Source: Flavobacterium sp. KMS (GTDB lineage Bacteria; Bacteroidota; Bacteroidia; Flavobacteriales; Flavobacteriaceae). Taken from it: DNA of 64,000 nt. This document shows positions 24,904 to 33,780 of this stretch, in pieces; position 1 is the first letter of the stretch; every line of letters starts with the position of its first letter. The position numbers and the translations under genes are program-made. Where the stretch lies: contig NZ_JSYP01000010.1 of NCBI RefSeq assembly GCF_000813005.1, positions 62,001 to 126,000 of the forward strand. Direction: 5' to 3'. Below the pieces are notes generated by a model. That model was not told the DNA's origin, searched no databases, and saw only the letters and a list, made by a program, of their open reading frames with translations.

Positions 24904-26103
24904 TTGAACTTTCCCCTTTACATAGCCAAACGGTATATTTTTAGCAAAAGTAAAAACAATGCTATCAATATCATAAATCGTATTGCCAGCCTTGGAATTA
25001 TTGTTGGTACAATGGCTTTGTTTGTGGTTTTATCCGTTTTTAGCGGATTAAAAGTATTCAGTCTTTCTTTTACAAATGAGATAGATCCTGATTTAAAAAT
25101 TGAAAGTACCTACGGAAAATCATTTTTGGTTACTCCAGATCAGGAATCTCAGATTAAAAAAATTGAAGGAGTTGCTTTGTACACTAAAATAATCGAAGAA
25201 CGGGTTTTGTTTATTTTTAATGGAAAACAACAAGTTACCTACTTAAAAGGAGTTGATCGTAATTATCCTGTTGTAAACGATATTAGAAAAAAACTCTTTA
25301 ACGGACAATGGCTAAAACCCGATACGTATCAGGTTGTTGTAGGGTATGGGATTTCTAAAAACTTTTCGATGGGAATATTGGATTTCGAAAATCCATTGCA
25401 AGTATTTGCTCCAAAACCAGGAAAGGGCGCAATCGAAAATCCTGAAGAAGCTTTTAGTAAAACCGATGTATTGCCTGTTGGGATATATTCGATAAGCGAG
25501 GATTTAGATTCTAAATATGTTTTTGCCGATTTAGGATTGGTTCAGGAGTTATTGGAATATAAGCCGAATCAGATTTCGGGAATTGAGTTTAAGTTAAAAC
25601 CGAATGCAAACGAATCTAATATCAATTCGCAATTACAAAAGATTTTCAATAATAAAGTCACTACAAAAAATAGGGCTCAACTTAATGCGTCTTTGTATAA
25701 AATGCTTAATACCGAAAACATTGCGGTATATTTAATCTTTACATTGGTAATTATAGTAGCTCTTTTTAATTTAATTGGAGCATTAATCATGATGATCTTG
25801 GATAAAAAAGGCAATCTAAAAACGCTTTTTAATCTAGGAACAGAAATCAAAGATTTGCGAAAAATATTTTTGCTACAAGGAACCTTGCTTAGTGTATTTG
25901 GAGGATTAATTGGTCTTGTTTTAGGTGTTATTTTGGTCCTATTACAACAACGATTTGAACTTATCATGATTACTGCAACGCTAGCATTTCCTGTTGTTTT
26001 TACTCTCGAAAATGTATTTATTGTTTTAGGGACTATATTTTCACTTGGATTTATAGCTTCATTTATAGCAAGTAAGCGCGTTAGCGAAAAATTGCTAGAT
26101 TAG
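24904..26103 (+). CDS. LolC/LolE-type ABC transporter permease (FtsX family)
   Basis: This 399-residue protein has four membrane helices in the MacB/FtsX arrangement: one near the N-terminus (about 24-46), a large periplasmic domain, and three near the C-terminus. It starts MNFPLYIAKRYIF with TTG at 24904, one base after the rbfA stop, so the two genes are coupled. The family extracts lipoproteins from the inner membrane for the LolA carrier. Confidence 0.88.
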   Translation: MNFPLYIAKRYIFSKSKNNAINIINRIASLGIIVGTMALFVVLSVFSGLKVFSLSFTNEIDPDLKIESTYGKSFLVTPDQESQIKKIEGVALYTKIIEERVLFIFNGKQQVTYLKGVDRNYPVVNDIRKKLFNGQWLKPDTYQVVVGYGISKNFSMGILDFENPLQVFAPKPGKGAIENPEEAFSKTDVLPVGIYSISEDLDSKYVFADLGLVQELLEYKPNQISGIEFKLKPNANESNINSQLQKIFNNKVTTKNRAQLNASLYKMLNTENIAVYLIFTLVIIVALFNLIGALIMMILDKKGNLKTLFNLGTEIKDLRKIFLLQGTLLSVFGGLIGLVLGVILVLLQQRFELIMITATLAFPVVFTLENVFIVLGTIFSLGFIASFIASKRVSEKLLD

Positions 26104-26175
26104 AATTTTTATTCTAAAATTAAAAATATTACTTATATTTATCGTCTTAAAAAAAATACGCTATGATAGTTTCTG

Positions 26176-26255
26176 CCTAATCCTATTTTATTTTTAGAAT
26201 AATTAGGATGCCTTCAAATTTTTTAAGTCCAGCCAATAAACAATTGGTTCTGGAC
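26176..26255 (+). promoter_or_regulatory. structured 5' leader of the MATE pump gene
   Basis: A strong hairpin pairs GTCCAG (26227-26232) and CCAAT (26233-26237) with ATTGG (26243-26247) and CTGGAC (26250-26255), with a two-base TT bulge and an AAACA loop. Before it, CCTAAT/ATTAGG (26176-26181 with 26202-26207) and ATCCTA/TAGGAT (26180-26185 with 26204-26209) are overlapping and mutually exclusive. The layout looks like a cis-regulatory RNA; no known riboswitch class was recognised. Confidence 0.4.
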
Positions 26256-26281
26256 AATTTTATCATATATCCTTAATTATC

Positions 26282-27709
26282 ATGACAGAAACAACAATAC
26301 AGAAAAGTTTATTTTCTCGAATTTTCTCAACAATAAAACAAGCTATCAAAGGAGATGAATCTTTTGATTACACTTCGGGCAGTATCAAAAAAGCCGTAAT
26401 TCTTCTTGCTATTCCAATGGTATTAGAAATGCTTATGGAATCGGTTTTTGCATTGGTCGATTTATATTTCGTAGGACATCTGGAGCATAGCAGTTTTGCT
26501 ATTCAGGCAGTTGGACTTACAGAGTCGGTTATTACGATTGTTTACTCGATTGCAATCGGGATTAGTATGGCTGCAACAGCAGTTGTTGCTCGTCGTATAG
26601 GCGAAAAAGATCCTGTTGCCGCAGCAAAAGCAGGAATGCAAGCTATTATTATTGCTTTTGCAATTAATAGTGTGATTAGTATTTTTGGTTTTATTTATGC
26701 CAAAGACATCTTGTTACTTATGGGCGCGTCTGCAGAAGCGGCAGAATATGGTTATAAATTCACCCAAATAATGATAGGCGGAAGCTTATGTGTGATGCTT
26801 TTATTTCTTATCAACGGAATTTTTCGTGGAGCAGGAAATGCTGCTATAGCCATGAAAAGTCTTTGGATTGCTAATATTTGTAACATTATCTTATGTCCTA
26901 TTTTAATTAACGGACTAGGACCAATTCCTGCTTTTGGATTAGTTGGAGCTGCAATAGCAACAACTTCTGGACGAAGTATTGGTGTGTTATATCAATTGTA
27001 CCACTTGTTTAATGGTCGTGGAGTTTTAAAGATTATTTCATCTTACTTTATTCCAGACTTTGAGCAAATCAAGGCATTGGTAAAAATTGCTGCACCAGGA
27101 GTATTACAATTTGTTATTGCATCTTGTAGTTGGATTTTTCTGGCACAATTGGTAGCAACAACAGGTGGAGATCATGGTTCTGCAGGATATCAAACCGCAT
27201 TACGTATCATGATGTTTTTTATTCTTCCGGCTTGGGGATTAAGTAATGCTGCAGCCACTTTGGTTGGGCAAAACTTGGGTGCGAAACAAATAGAACGTGC
27301 TGAAAAATCGGTTTTTACAACCGCAAAGTACAATGTCATTTTTATGGCTACAATTATGCTAATCACCTTCTTTTTTGCAAAATATATAGTTTCATTTTTT
27401 ACCAATGATATCCTTATCCAAAACATAGCTGTCGAAGCATTACAGATTATGAGTTCTGGATACATTTTCTACGGAATTGGGATGGTATTAATTAATACCT
27501 TTAATGGTGCTGGAGATACCTGGACACCTACATTGGTTAACTTTTTTGGGTTCTGGTTATTTCAGATTCCATTAGCCTATGCATTAGCGAAACATTTTAA
27601 AATGGGACCAACAGGAGTTTTTATTGCAATTCCAGTTGCCGAAACGGCGATAACGTTGGCAAGTATAGTACTTTACAAAAAAGGAAAATGGAAACGTACT
27701 CAGGTATAG
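26282..27709 (+). CDS. MATE family efflux transporter
   Basis: This 475-residue, 12-span protein has the two homologous halves of MATE transporters. Recognisable segments are AIPMVLEMLMESVFALVDLYFVGHL early and IFRGAGNA and NTFNGAGDTWTPT in the middle and second half. It exports cationic drugs or metabolites using an ion gradient. It stands alone, preceded by a structured leader and followed by a terminator at 27814-27838. Confidence 0.93.
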   Translation: MTETTIQKSLFSRIFSTIKQAIKGDESFDYTSGSIKKAVILLAIPMVLEMLMESVFALVDLYFVGHLEHSSFAIQAVGLTESVITIVYSIAIGISMAATAVVARRIGEKDPVAAAKAGMQAIIIAFAINSVISIFGFIYAKDILLLMGASAEAAEYGYKFTQIMIGGSLCVMLLFLINGIFRGAGNAAIAMKSLWIANICNIILCPILINGLGPIPAFGLVGAAIATTSGRSIGVLYQLYHLFNGRGVLKIISSYFIPDFEQIKALVKIAAPGVLQFVIASCSWIFLAQLVATTGGDHGSAGYQTALRIMMFFILPAWGLSNAAATLVGQNLGAKQIERAEKSVFTTAKYNVIFMATIMLITFFFAKYIVSFFTNDILIQNIAVEALQIMSSGYIFYGIGMVLINTFNGAGDTWTPTLVNFFGFWLFQIPLAYALAKHFKMGPTGVFIAIPVAETAITLASIVLYKKGKWKRTQV

Positions 27710-27813
27710 TAATTTTAAAAGACTAAGACAGATTGCACGAATTTCCACAAATTAATCCGCGGTAATTATACAAGAATGGAAAAACGAAGAATCATTTATG
27801 ATTGTAAAATAAG

Positions 27814-27838
27814 AAAGACCGTCAATTGACGGTCTTTT
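27814..27838. terminator. bidirectional terminator
   Basis: GACCGTCAATTGACGGTC is a perfect 18-base palindrome flanked by AAA and TTTT. It lies between the convergent MATE and dusB genes. Confidence 0.88.
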
Positions 27839-27889
27839 ATTTTAAAACATCTTTGTCAAAGTTTAAAACTTCTCCTTTTTTTATGCTTT

Positions 27890-28882
27890 TTAAACAAATT
27901 CGTATCCAGCATATACTTCCTGGATTTCGTTCATTACATTAAATAATCCTTGAGGATCATCGATTGTAACTAGTTTTTGTTTGTATTCTTTAAACGAGTG
28001 GATTCCTTTGAAGTAATTGGTATAATGACGACGCATTTCTACAATTCCTAAGCGTTCGCCTTTCCATTCCATCGACCACGTAAGGTGGTTTCTTGCGGCT
28101 TCTACACGATCACTAACGGTTGGAGCGGGTAAATGCTCACCAGTTTCAAAAAAGTGCTTTATTTCGTTAAAAATCCAAGGATAGCCAATTGCAGCACGAC
28201 CAATCATAATACCGTCGATACCGTATTCATTTTTAAATTTTAATGCTTTTTCTGGACTATCGATATCGCCATTTCCGAAGATAGGCATCGTAATTCTTGG
28301 GTTATTTTTTACACGTGCAATATGCGACCAGTCTGAATGGCCTTTGTACATTTGAGCACGTGTTCTTGCATGAATCGTTAATGCTTGTACACCTATATCT
28401 TGTAAGCGTTCGGCAACTTCATCGATATTTATCGAGTTATCATCCCAACCCAAACGAGTTTTTACAGTAACAGGCAAATTAGTACTATCGATAACAGCTT
28501 TGGTTAAACGTACCATTAAATCAACATCTTTAAGAACTCCTGCACCAGCACCTTTACAAACTACTTTCTTTACAGGACAACCAAAATTAATATCAATTAA
28601 ATCAGGATTCACTGTAGTAACAATTTTTGATGACATTGCCATCGCTTCTTCATCTCCACCAAAAATCTGAATTCCAACAGGGCGTTCGTAATCAAAAATA
28701 TCCAACTTCATTCGGCTTTTAATAGCGTCACGAATTAATCCTTCCGAAGAAATAAATTCCGAATACATTAAATCTGCTCCGTGTGTTTTGCACAATCTAC
28801 GGAACGGTGGATCACTCACATCTTCCATAGGAGCGAGTAGTAAAGGAAATTCGGGTAATTCTATGTTGCCAATCTTGACCAT
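27890..28882 (-). CDS. dusB: tRNA-dihydrouridine synthase
   Basis: From the ATG at 28880-28882 the protein has 330 residues and starts MVKIGNIELPEFPLLLAPM, the usual Dus start; an ATG six codons upstream gives an unusual extension. LLAPMEDVSDPPFR is the FMN-site opening, INFGCPVKKVVCKGAGA carries the catalytic Cys (second Cys), and GDIDSPEKA and GIMIGRAAIGYPW are typical later motifs. It reduces uridine to dihydrouridine in the tRNA D-loop with FMN. Confidence 0.94.
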   Translation of the reverse strand: MVKIGNIELPEFPLLLAPMEDVSDPPFRRLCKTHGADLMYSEFISSEGLIRDAIKSRMKLDIFDYERPVGIQIFGGDEEAMAMSSKIVTTVNPDLIDINFGCPVKKVVCKGAGAGVLKDVDLMVRLTKAVIDSTNLPVTVKTRLGWDDNSINIDEVAERLQDIGVQALTIHARTRAQMYKGHSDWSHIARVKNNPRITMPIFGNGDIDSPEKALKFKNEYGIDGIMIGRAAIGYPWIFNEIKHFFETGEHLPAPTVSDRVEAARNHLTWSMEWKGERLGIVEMRRHYTNYFKGIHSFKEYKQKLVTIDDPQGLFNVMNEIQEVYAGYEFV

Positions 28883-29293
28883 CTTCATTATTTTTTGCAA
28901 AATTACAACTTTTAGTTTAATTCCTTGCTATTTAGAGATTCAAAGGGGGAGGAGAGGTGCAAAGGCTTAGAGAAGGTTCAGAGGTTCAAAGGTTTTCTAT
29001 AGAGGTGTGGCAGTTTGTCTCTATAAAAAGATTAAAGGCTCAAAGGTTTTAAAAAAGGATCGCATTATTTCCAATTTTAAAACCTTTGAGCCTTTGTTAC
29101 TCATAGCCCCAGAGCCTTCTTTAAACCTTTGTAACTTTAGACGCACTGCGGTGCGTCTCTACGGAAAACCTCTGCGCCTTTGTTACTCATAGCCCCAGAA
29201 CCTTCTTTAAACCCTTGCAATTTTAGACGCACTGCGGTGCGTCTCTACGGAAAACCTTTGAACCTTTGAACCTCAGAACCTTTGTCCCTCTTT
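28883..29293. repeat. palindrome-rich non-coding repeat block
   Basis: This 411-base stretch holds no credible gene. An 80-base unit occurs twice in direct orientation (29091-29170, 29177-29256; period 86), each with the palindrome GACGCAC-TGCG-GTGCGTC. A 17-bp perfect inverted repeat joins 29034-29050 to 29079-29095. A 15-bp pair joins 28983-28997 to 29250-29264, giving nested inverted repeats. The unit resembles REP/MITE-like intergenic elements of Flavobacterium. Confidence 0.75.
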
Positions 29294-30586
29294 TTAAGAA
29301 ACCCTATTATCAAAAAAACGAATCGGCTTGCGACTCATTGGATTAAAAACCAAAGAATTTAATATTTCTTTTGAAGTGAATTCTATTTTTGGAGTTACTC
29401 TTAATTTTGCTCTAAAGTGGTCTTTGATTTCTTGCAACAATTCATTCGACTGACTTTTCACAGCAATCTTAATCAGGATTTCATCTGTTCCTAAATCATT
29501 GGTGAATATCTCGATGATGTGATTTTCGATAGCATCGAAGTCACTTAAAACATCATTCATTGCGGGTGGATAAAGCGTTGTTCCTTTATATTTTATCATT
29601 TGTTTTTTACGCCCGATAACTGGACCAACACGCAAAGTATTTCTTCCGCAAGCACATGGAGTATCGTGCAACTGAACAATATCGCCAGTTTTAAAACGCA
29701 ATAAAGGCATGGCTTCAATACCTAAAGTGGTAAAAGTAAGTTCGCCAGCTTCGCCATTTTTTACTCGATTATTATTTTCATCAAGGACTTCTACAATGAT
29801 AAGTTCGGGATGATGATGTCCTCCGTTTTGATGTTCACATTCGGTAAAGGCTGTGCTCATTTCGGTAGATGCATAAGTCGAGAATAGCTTAATATCCCAT
29901 TTATCTGTTATTTTTTTAGATAAAATATTCATTGAAAAATCTTGATTTCTCAACGATTCTCCGATGCAAATTGCGCCTTTTATGCTCGAATTATTATAAT
30001 CGATATTATGGCTTTCGGCATATTCTATCAGTTTTAATAAAAATGAAGGAACAGTTATTAGATATGAAGGATTGTATTTTAAGATAGAATCCCATTGCAA
30101 TTCGGGTATTCCTGCACCAACACGGATTACACCTACTTTTAATTTTCGTAATCCTAAAAAGTAAGCTAGTCCAGCCATGAATTTGCGATCAATTGTAGTC
30201 ATAAGTTGTACAATATCACCTTCTTTAATTCCGGCACAGTCAAAAGAAATAGCTTCGTTGTAAGCCAATCTGTCTAAATCGGCATCGGTTAAACCAAAAG
30301 TTACAGGATCACCTAAAGTTCCCGAAGTGGTTGCAAAATCGATGATTTTAGAAACTGGTACACACAGAAAATCATCGTTATTATTCTGAAGATCTTCTTT
30401 GGTAGTAGCAGGTAAAAGTTGAAGATCTTCCAGTGTTTTGATAGTAGAAACATCAATGTTTTTTTTCTCAAAAAGGTCTTTATAATAAGGTGAATTCTGA
30501 CTTATGTAAGTCAAAAGTTCAACTAATTTTTGTTCTTGAAAAACTTTAATTTCTTCTAAAGAACCTTTTTCTATTTCTGGAATCAT
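29294..30586 (-). CDS. phenylacetate-CoA ligase-like adenylating enzyme
   Basis: This 430-residue protein belongs to the PaaK-type branch of the ANL superfamily: ATP-binding ATTSGTLGDPVTF near residue 86, FSTYASTEMSTAF near 235 and RFKTGDIV near 300, followed by a short C-terminal domain (GRKKQMIKYKG). It probably activates an aromatic acid. Because an aromatic amino acid lyase closes the same gene run, 4-hydroxycinnamate is the likely substrate, giving the starter for the aryl polyene chain. It overlaps the previous gene by four bases. Confidence 0.85.
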   Translation of the reverse strand: MIPEIEKGSLEEIKVFQEQKLVELLTYISQNSPYYKDLFEKKNIDVSTIKTLEDLQLLPATTKEDLQNNNDDFLCVPVSKIIDFATTSGTLGDPVTFGLTDADLDRLAYNEAISFDCAGIKEGDIVQLMTTIDRKFMAGLAYFLGLRKLKVGVIRVGAGIPELQWDSILKYNPSYLITVPSFLLKLIEYAESHNIDYNNSSIKGAICIGESLRNQDFSMNILSKKITDKWDIKLFSTYASTEMSTAFTECEHQNGGHHHPELIIVEVLDENNNRVKNGEAGELTFTTLGIEAMPLLRFKTGDIVQLHDTPCACGRNTLRVGPVIGRKKQMIKYKGTTLYPPAMNDVLSDFDAIENHIIEIFTNDLGTDEILIKIAVKSQSNELLQEIKDHFRAKLRVTPKIEFTSKEILNSLVFNPMSRKPIRFFDNRVS

Positions 30587-32259
30587 CTTAATTTTCTTTT
30601 GATTTTCTTAATATATTTTTCAACTTTCTGTTTTTCAGGAAGTGTGGTAATTTCTTTTGTCAATGCTTTTTTAAACTGATTTTGTGCCAAAGCATATTCT
30701 TTTTTCTGATAAAAATACAATCCCACTTTGTAATAAACTACCCAGTAATCAGGGTTTAAGGATAGATATTCCTGAATAAATTCAGGTGAAATTGCGTTCT
30801 TGCTTTTTAAATAAGAATTGATTTTTTCATCTTCAATTCTGAATTTTTGATAATTTTTAAATTCGGCTGTAGCCAAAAAAGGATCTTTGGCAATATTCAA
30901 TTCACTCTCAGACAAAGATACAATTGTATCTGTTTGCTCTCTGTTTTTAAATATTTTATTCAAGTCGTAACAAACAAATTCTCCCAGTTGATACGGATTG
31001 GCAGAAACCCAAACTAATTTTTCTTCGGGTTTAAAAATTATGCCATGGTGCGCCATTAATTGATTTAAGGATTTTTCGTTACCATAACCCAATTTAATAT
31101 TTTCCAAACCTTCTTTGTTTCTGAGTATTTCGGATGCTTTTTTAGGATTTACTTTTGGTGTTTCTTCAAAAAGTTCCACCATTCTATCGTATCTATATTT
31201 CGAATGACTGTTTAGAATTTGGTTCTCATTTCGTTTGTCATCTTTTAAGGCGTCGCTTTGAAAATGATTGGAACAAATAAGCTGATTGTTGTTTGAGACT
31301 TCATAAACTCCAAATTTGTGTGGAGAAACTTCTATTAAAACGGCTTTGTTATCATTGGCACTTCCTACCATTATAGATTCGGAAACGAAAACGGTTGTCT
31401 TTTTTGCAATAGCAATAGCTTCATCAATGTTAGTTGCATATTGTAATATTTGACGGGTGAGAACAGAAATAGGAGTTTTGGCAATTAGCGGAATTTTCGA
31501 TTTTCCTGCATTGATGGTTACTGTTAATCCTTCCTGATTCATTCCTGAAACTGCTCCAATCATTCCCGGCCAGGTTACCATCATAAACGGATGACCTGTT
31601 TTTGGTTTTATAAAGGCTACGATTTTGTCTTTCGCGAAAGCGTCATTTACATAAAAATCGAAATTGCGACCAAGAATTAAATTCCCATCTTCAGATTTTT
31701 CTCCCCAAGCAGCAAATGAGGAACAACCTACTAATGCCAAATCTTGTAATGCGTGCCCAATATCGTGCGCTGCATGTAAATATAAATTGCGTAAATATTG
31801 CGATGCGATGGCATCATAATCATGAGATGTATATTGAGAAACACCGTAAATTTCGGTTTGATATTCTTCGGGAACATTGAGGTATAATTTCCTGTTGTAC
31901 CATTTTAAAAAGTTCCGAAGCATATTTTGCTTAAACTTTGAAGGTACTAAATCTTTAATTTTTGAGAAAAATATGAGTTCTTGCTTCTTTAAAAGAGAGT
32001 CAGTTAATGCTCCAGAGTTAAGACCAATTTGATAAGCGTCGCCTTCTACATAAAGTTCCCAAAGACCTTGTTTGTTTTTTAAAAGAGAGTTCTTTCCAAC
32101 TGAAAATACAGAATTGGATTGTTTTTTTACGATAGGTAAAATAGCATCATAATCTGCGATATTGGGCTGATGATGCATTGATTTTGAAGTGCCACAGGAG
32201 AGAAACACCAACAAAAAACCGATTAAGAATACAATCAGAATTCGCTTTTTCATAATCAA
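30583..32259 (-). CDS. C45-type Ntn-hydrolase lipoprotein
   Basis: This 558-residue protein has a lipoprotein signal (lipobox FLSC, Cys22), an N-terminal nucleophile hydrolase domain of the acyl-CoA:6-aminopenicillanic acid acyltransferase (C45) type, and TPR-like helices at the C-terminus (about 490-550). The probable nucleophile is Cys179 in LALVGCSSFAAWG, followed by NLILGRNFDFY. C45 enzymes transfer or hydrolyse acyl groups. It may join or remove acyl chains of the pigment in the periplasm; this is inference from position. Confidence 0.8.
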   Translation of the reverse strand: MIMKKRILIVFLIGFLLVFLSCGTSKSMHHQPNIADYDAILPIVKKQSNSVFSVGKNSLLKNKQGLWELYVEGDAYQIGLNSGALTDSLLKKQELIFFSKIKDLVPSKFKQNMLRNFLKWYNRKLYLNVPEEYQTEIYGVSQYTSHDYDAIASQYLRNLYLHAAHDIGHALQDLALVGCSSFAAWGEKSEDGNLILGRNFDFYVNDAFAKDKIVAFIKPKTGHPFMMVTWPGMIGAVSGMNQEGLTVTINAGKSKIPLIAKTPISVLTRQILQYATNIDEAIAIAKKTTVFVSESIMVGSANDNKAVLIEVSPHKFGVYEVSNNNQLICSNHFQSDALKDDKRNENQILNSHSKYRYDRMVELFEETPKVNPKKASEILRNKEGLENIKLGYGNEKSLNQLMAHHGIIFKPEEKLVWVSANPYQLGEFVCYDLNKIFKNREQTDTIVSLSESELNIAKDPFLATAEFKNYQKFRIEDEKINSYLKSKNAISPEFIQEYLSLNPDYWVVYYKVGLYFYQKKEYALAQNQFKKALTKEITTLPEKQKVEKYIKKIKRKLR

Positions 32260-32261
32260 AA

Positions 32262-33779
32262 TTATTCAGAGGCTTGATTGATTTTGGTTACTAGATATTC
32301 TTTCCCAACTATTTCTGAGCAAGTAACAACGGCGCCAATAGTTACGCCCAAAACGCCATGCATATTAATACTTTGTCCTGTTAAATACAGGTTGTTAAGT
32401 TTGGTCTTAGAAGCAATAAATGATTTCATAGGATTGTTAGAATCTTTAATGTAACCATACATATTACCATTATGTCCACCAATATAATCACGATAAGAAA
32501 GTGGAGTAGAAGTGTGTATCGATTGGATACAATCTTTTATCCCGGGAAATTTTATCTCGATTTCGTTTAAAAACTTGGTTGCTTTACGGGATTTAAATTC
32601 ATCATAACTTTCGCCACGATCATTCTTTTCGGCAGTCGTATTAAATGTATCTACCCAAGGTAATAAATCGTCGAATTTCATGTAGGTAATAAAAGTCATT
32701 CCATCCGCCCATTCTTCATCTTTCTTAGATGCGTTCATAGATGCCATATATGCTTTTGGCCAAGAGTTTTCGTTATACTCATGGGCAGTCCAAACATCAT
32801 TACTATTTTTAAAATGATAGTAGTTATGATTGATATATTTAAAGGTATTTGGTTTAAAAACCAAATACAAACTAAACGCTGAGATTACACCTTCGAGACT
32901 TTGGATTCGGCTATAAAATGATTTTCTAAAATTTTCTTCGCCAACCATTTTTAAAGTGGTTTTGGGTTCAATGTTAGAGATGAAGTACGTTGCCGAAACT
33001 TCGGTTCCATCTTTTATTTTAACGTTGGTAACATTGTTGTCTTCAACATTAAAGCGAACGACTTCTTTGTATTTATGAACTTCACCCCCGTATTTTTTTA
33101 ATTGTTTAATGAGTTGTTTTGTAATCTGGCTTCCACCATTTATACATCTCCAAGAACTCTGAATGTATGAGTTTACAGATAAAGCATGTACATAAAAAGG
33201 TGATTTATCTTCAATACCAGCATATAAAAAATTAGAACCAGCAAGCACAGCTCTTAGTTGTTTATTATCGGTTATCTCATCGATGGTTTGTTTGGCATTT
33301 AAGGTCAGGATATCGCTATCGTATTTCCCTTCCCAACGCAAGTTGTATAACGGGAACGAATCGCAGGTATCTTTTATTTTTGTGCAATAATTTTCTATTG
33401 CTTCTTTTTCTTCTGGAAAGTGTTTTAATAATTGGGCAACGAAGTTATCATATCCTTGAGCATGTGGATATTCTTTGTTTTCATCTTCAAATGAGATGAT
33501 ATCAAAACCATCTTCATCCATTTTTTTTAGTTTCAAATTATCCATGATGCCTAGATATTTGAAATATTTATACAAATTTTGTCCTTCACTCAGTCCTCCG
33601 ATATAGTGAATTCCTGTATCAAAAATGGTTTTATCTCTCACAAATGTTTGGAGGTTTCCACCAAACTGATTATTTTTTTCGAGCACACAAACGCTATATC
33701 CTTCTTTGGCAAGAATAATAGCCGAAACAAGACCGCCTAAACCGCTTCCTACGATAACAACATCATAACGTTCTTTCAT
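32262..33779 (-). CDS. phytoene-desaturase-like FAD oxidoreductase
   Basis: This 505-residue protein starts with the dinucleotide-binding motif VIVGSGLGGLVSAI (GxGxxG) and an FAD-binding Glu in VLEKNNQFGG, and ends with the C-terminal flavin motif LYLTGQSINMHGVLGVTIGA. It resembles carotenoid desaturase/isomerase (CrtI/CrtISO) proteins. There is no carotenoid gene here, and a second member lies at 55704-57347, so oxidation of the polyene or resorcinol part is likely. Confidence 0.85.
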   Translation of the reverse strand: MKERYDVVIVGSGLGGLVSAIILAKEGYSVCVLEKNNQFGGNLQTFVRDKTIFDTGIHYIGGLSEGQNLYKYFKYLGIMDNLKLKKMDEDGFDIISFEDENKEYPHAQGYDNFVAQLLKHFPEEKEAIENYCTKIKDTCDSFPLYNLRWEGKYDSDILTLNAKQTIDEITDNKQLRAVLAGSNFLYAGIEDKSPFYVHALSVNSYIQSSWRCINGGSQITKQLIKQLKKYGGEVHKYKEVVRFNVEDNNVTNVKIKDGTEVSATYFISNIEPKTTLKMVGEENFRKSFYSRIQSLEGVISAFSLYLVFKPNTFKYINHNYYHFKNSNDVWTAHEYNENSWPKAYMASMNASKKDEEWADGMTFITYMKFDDLLPWVDTFNTTAEKNDRGESYDEFKSRKATKFLNEIEIKFPGIKDCIQSIHTSTPLSYRDYIGGHNGNMYGYIKDSNNPMKSFIASKTKLNNLYLTGQSINMHGVLGVTIGAVVTCSEIVGKEYLVTKINQASE

Positions 33780-33780
33780 G

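Noticed and set aside
28883..29293. CRISPR array
   Set aside because: Only two long units with a palindrome, no regular short repeat-spacer pattern and no cas gene.
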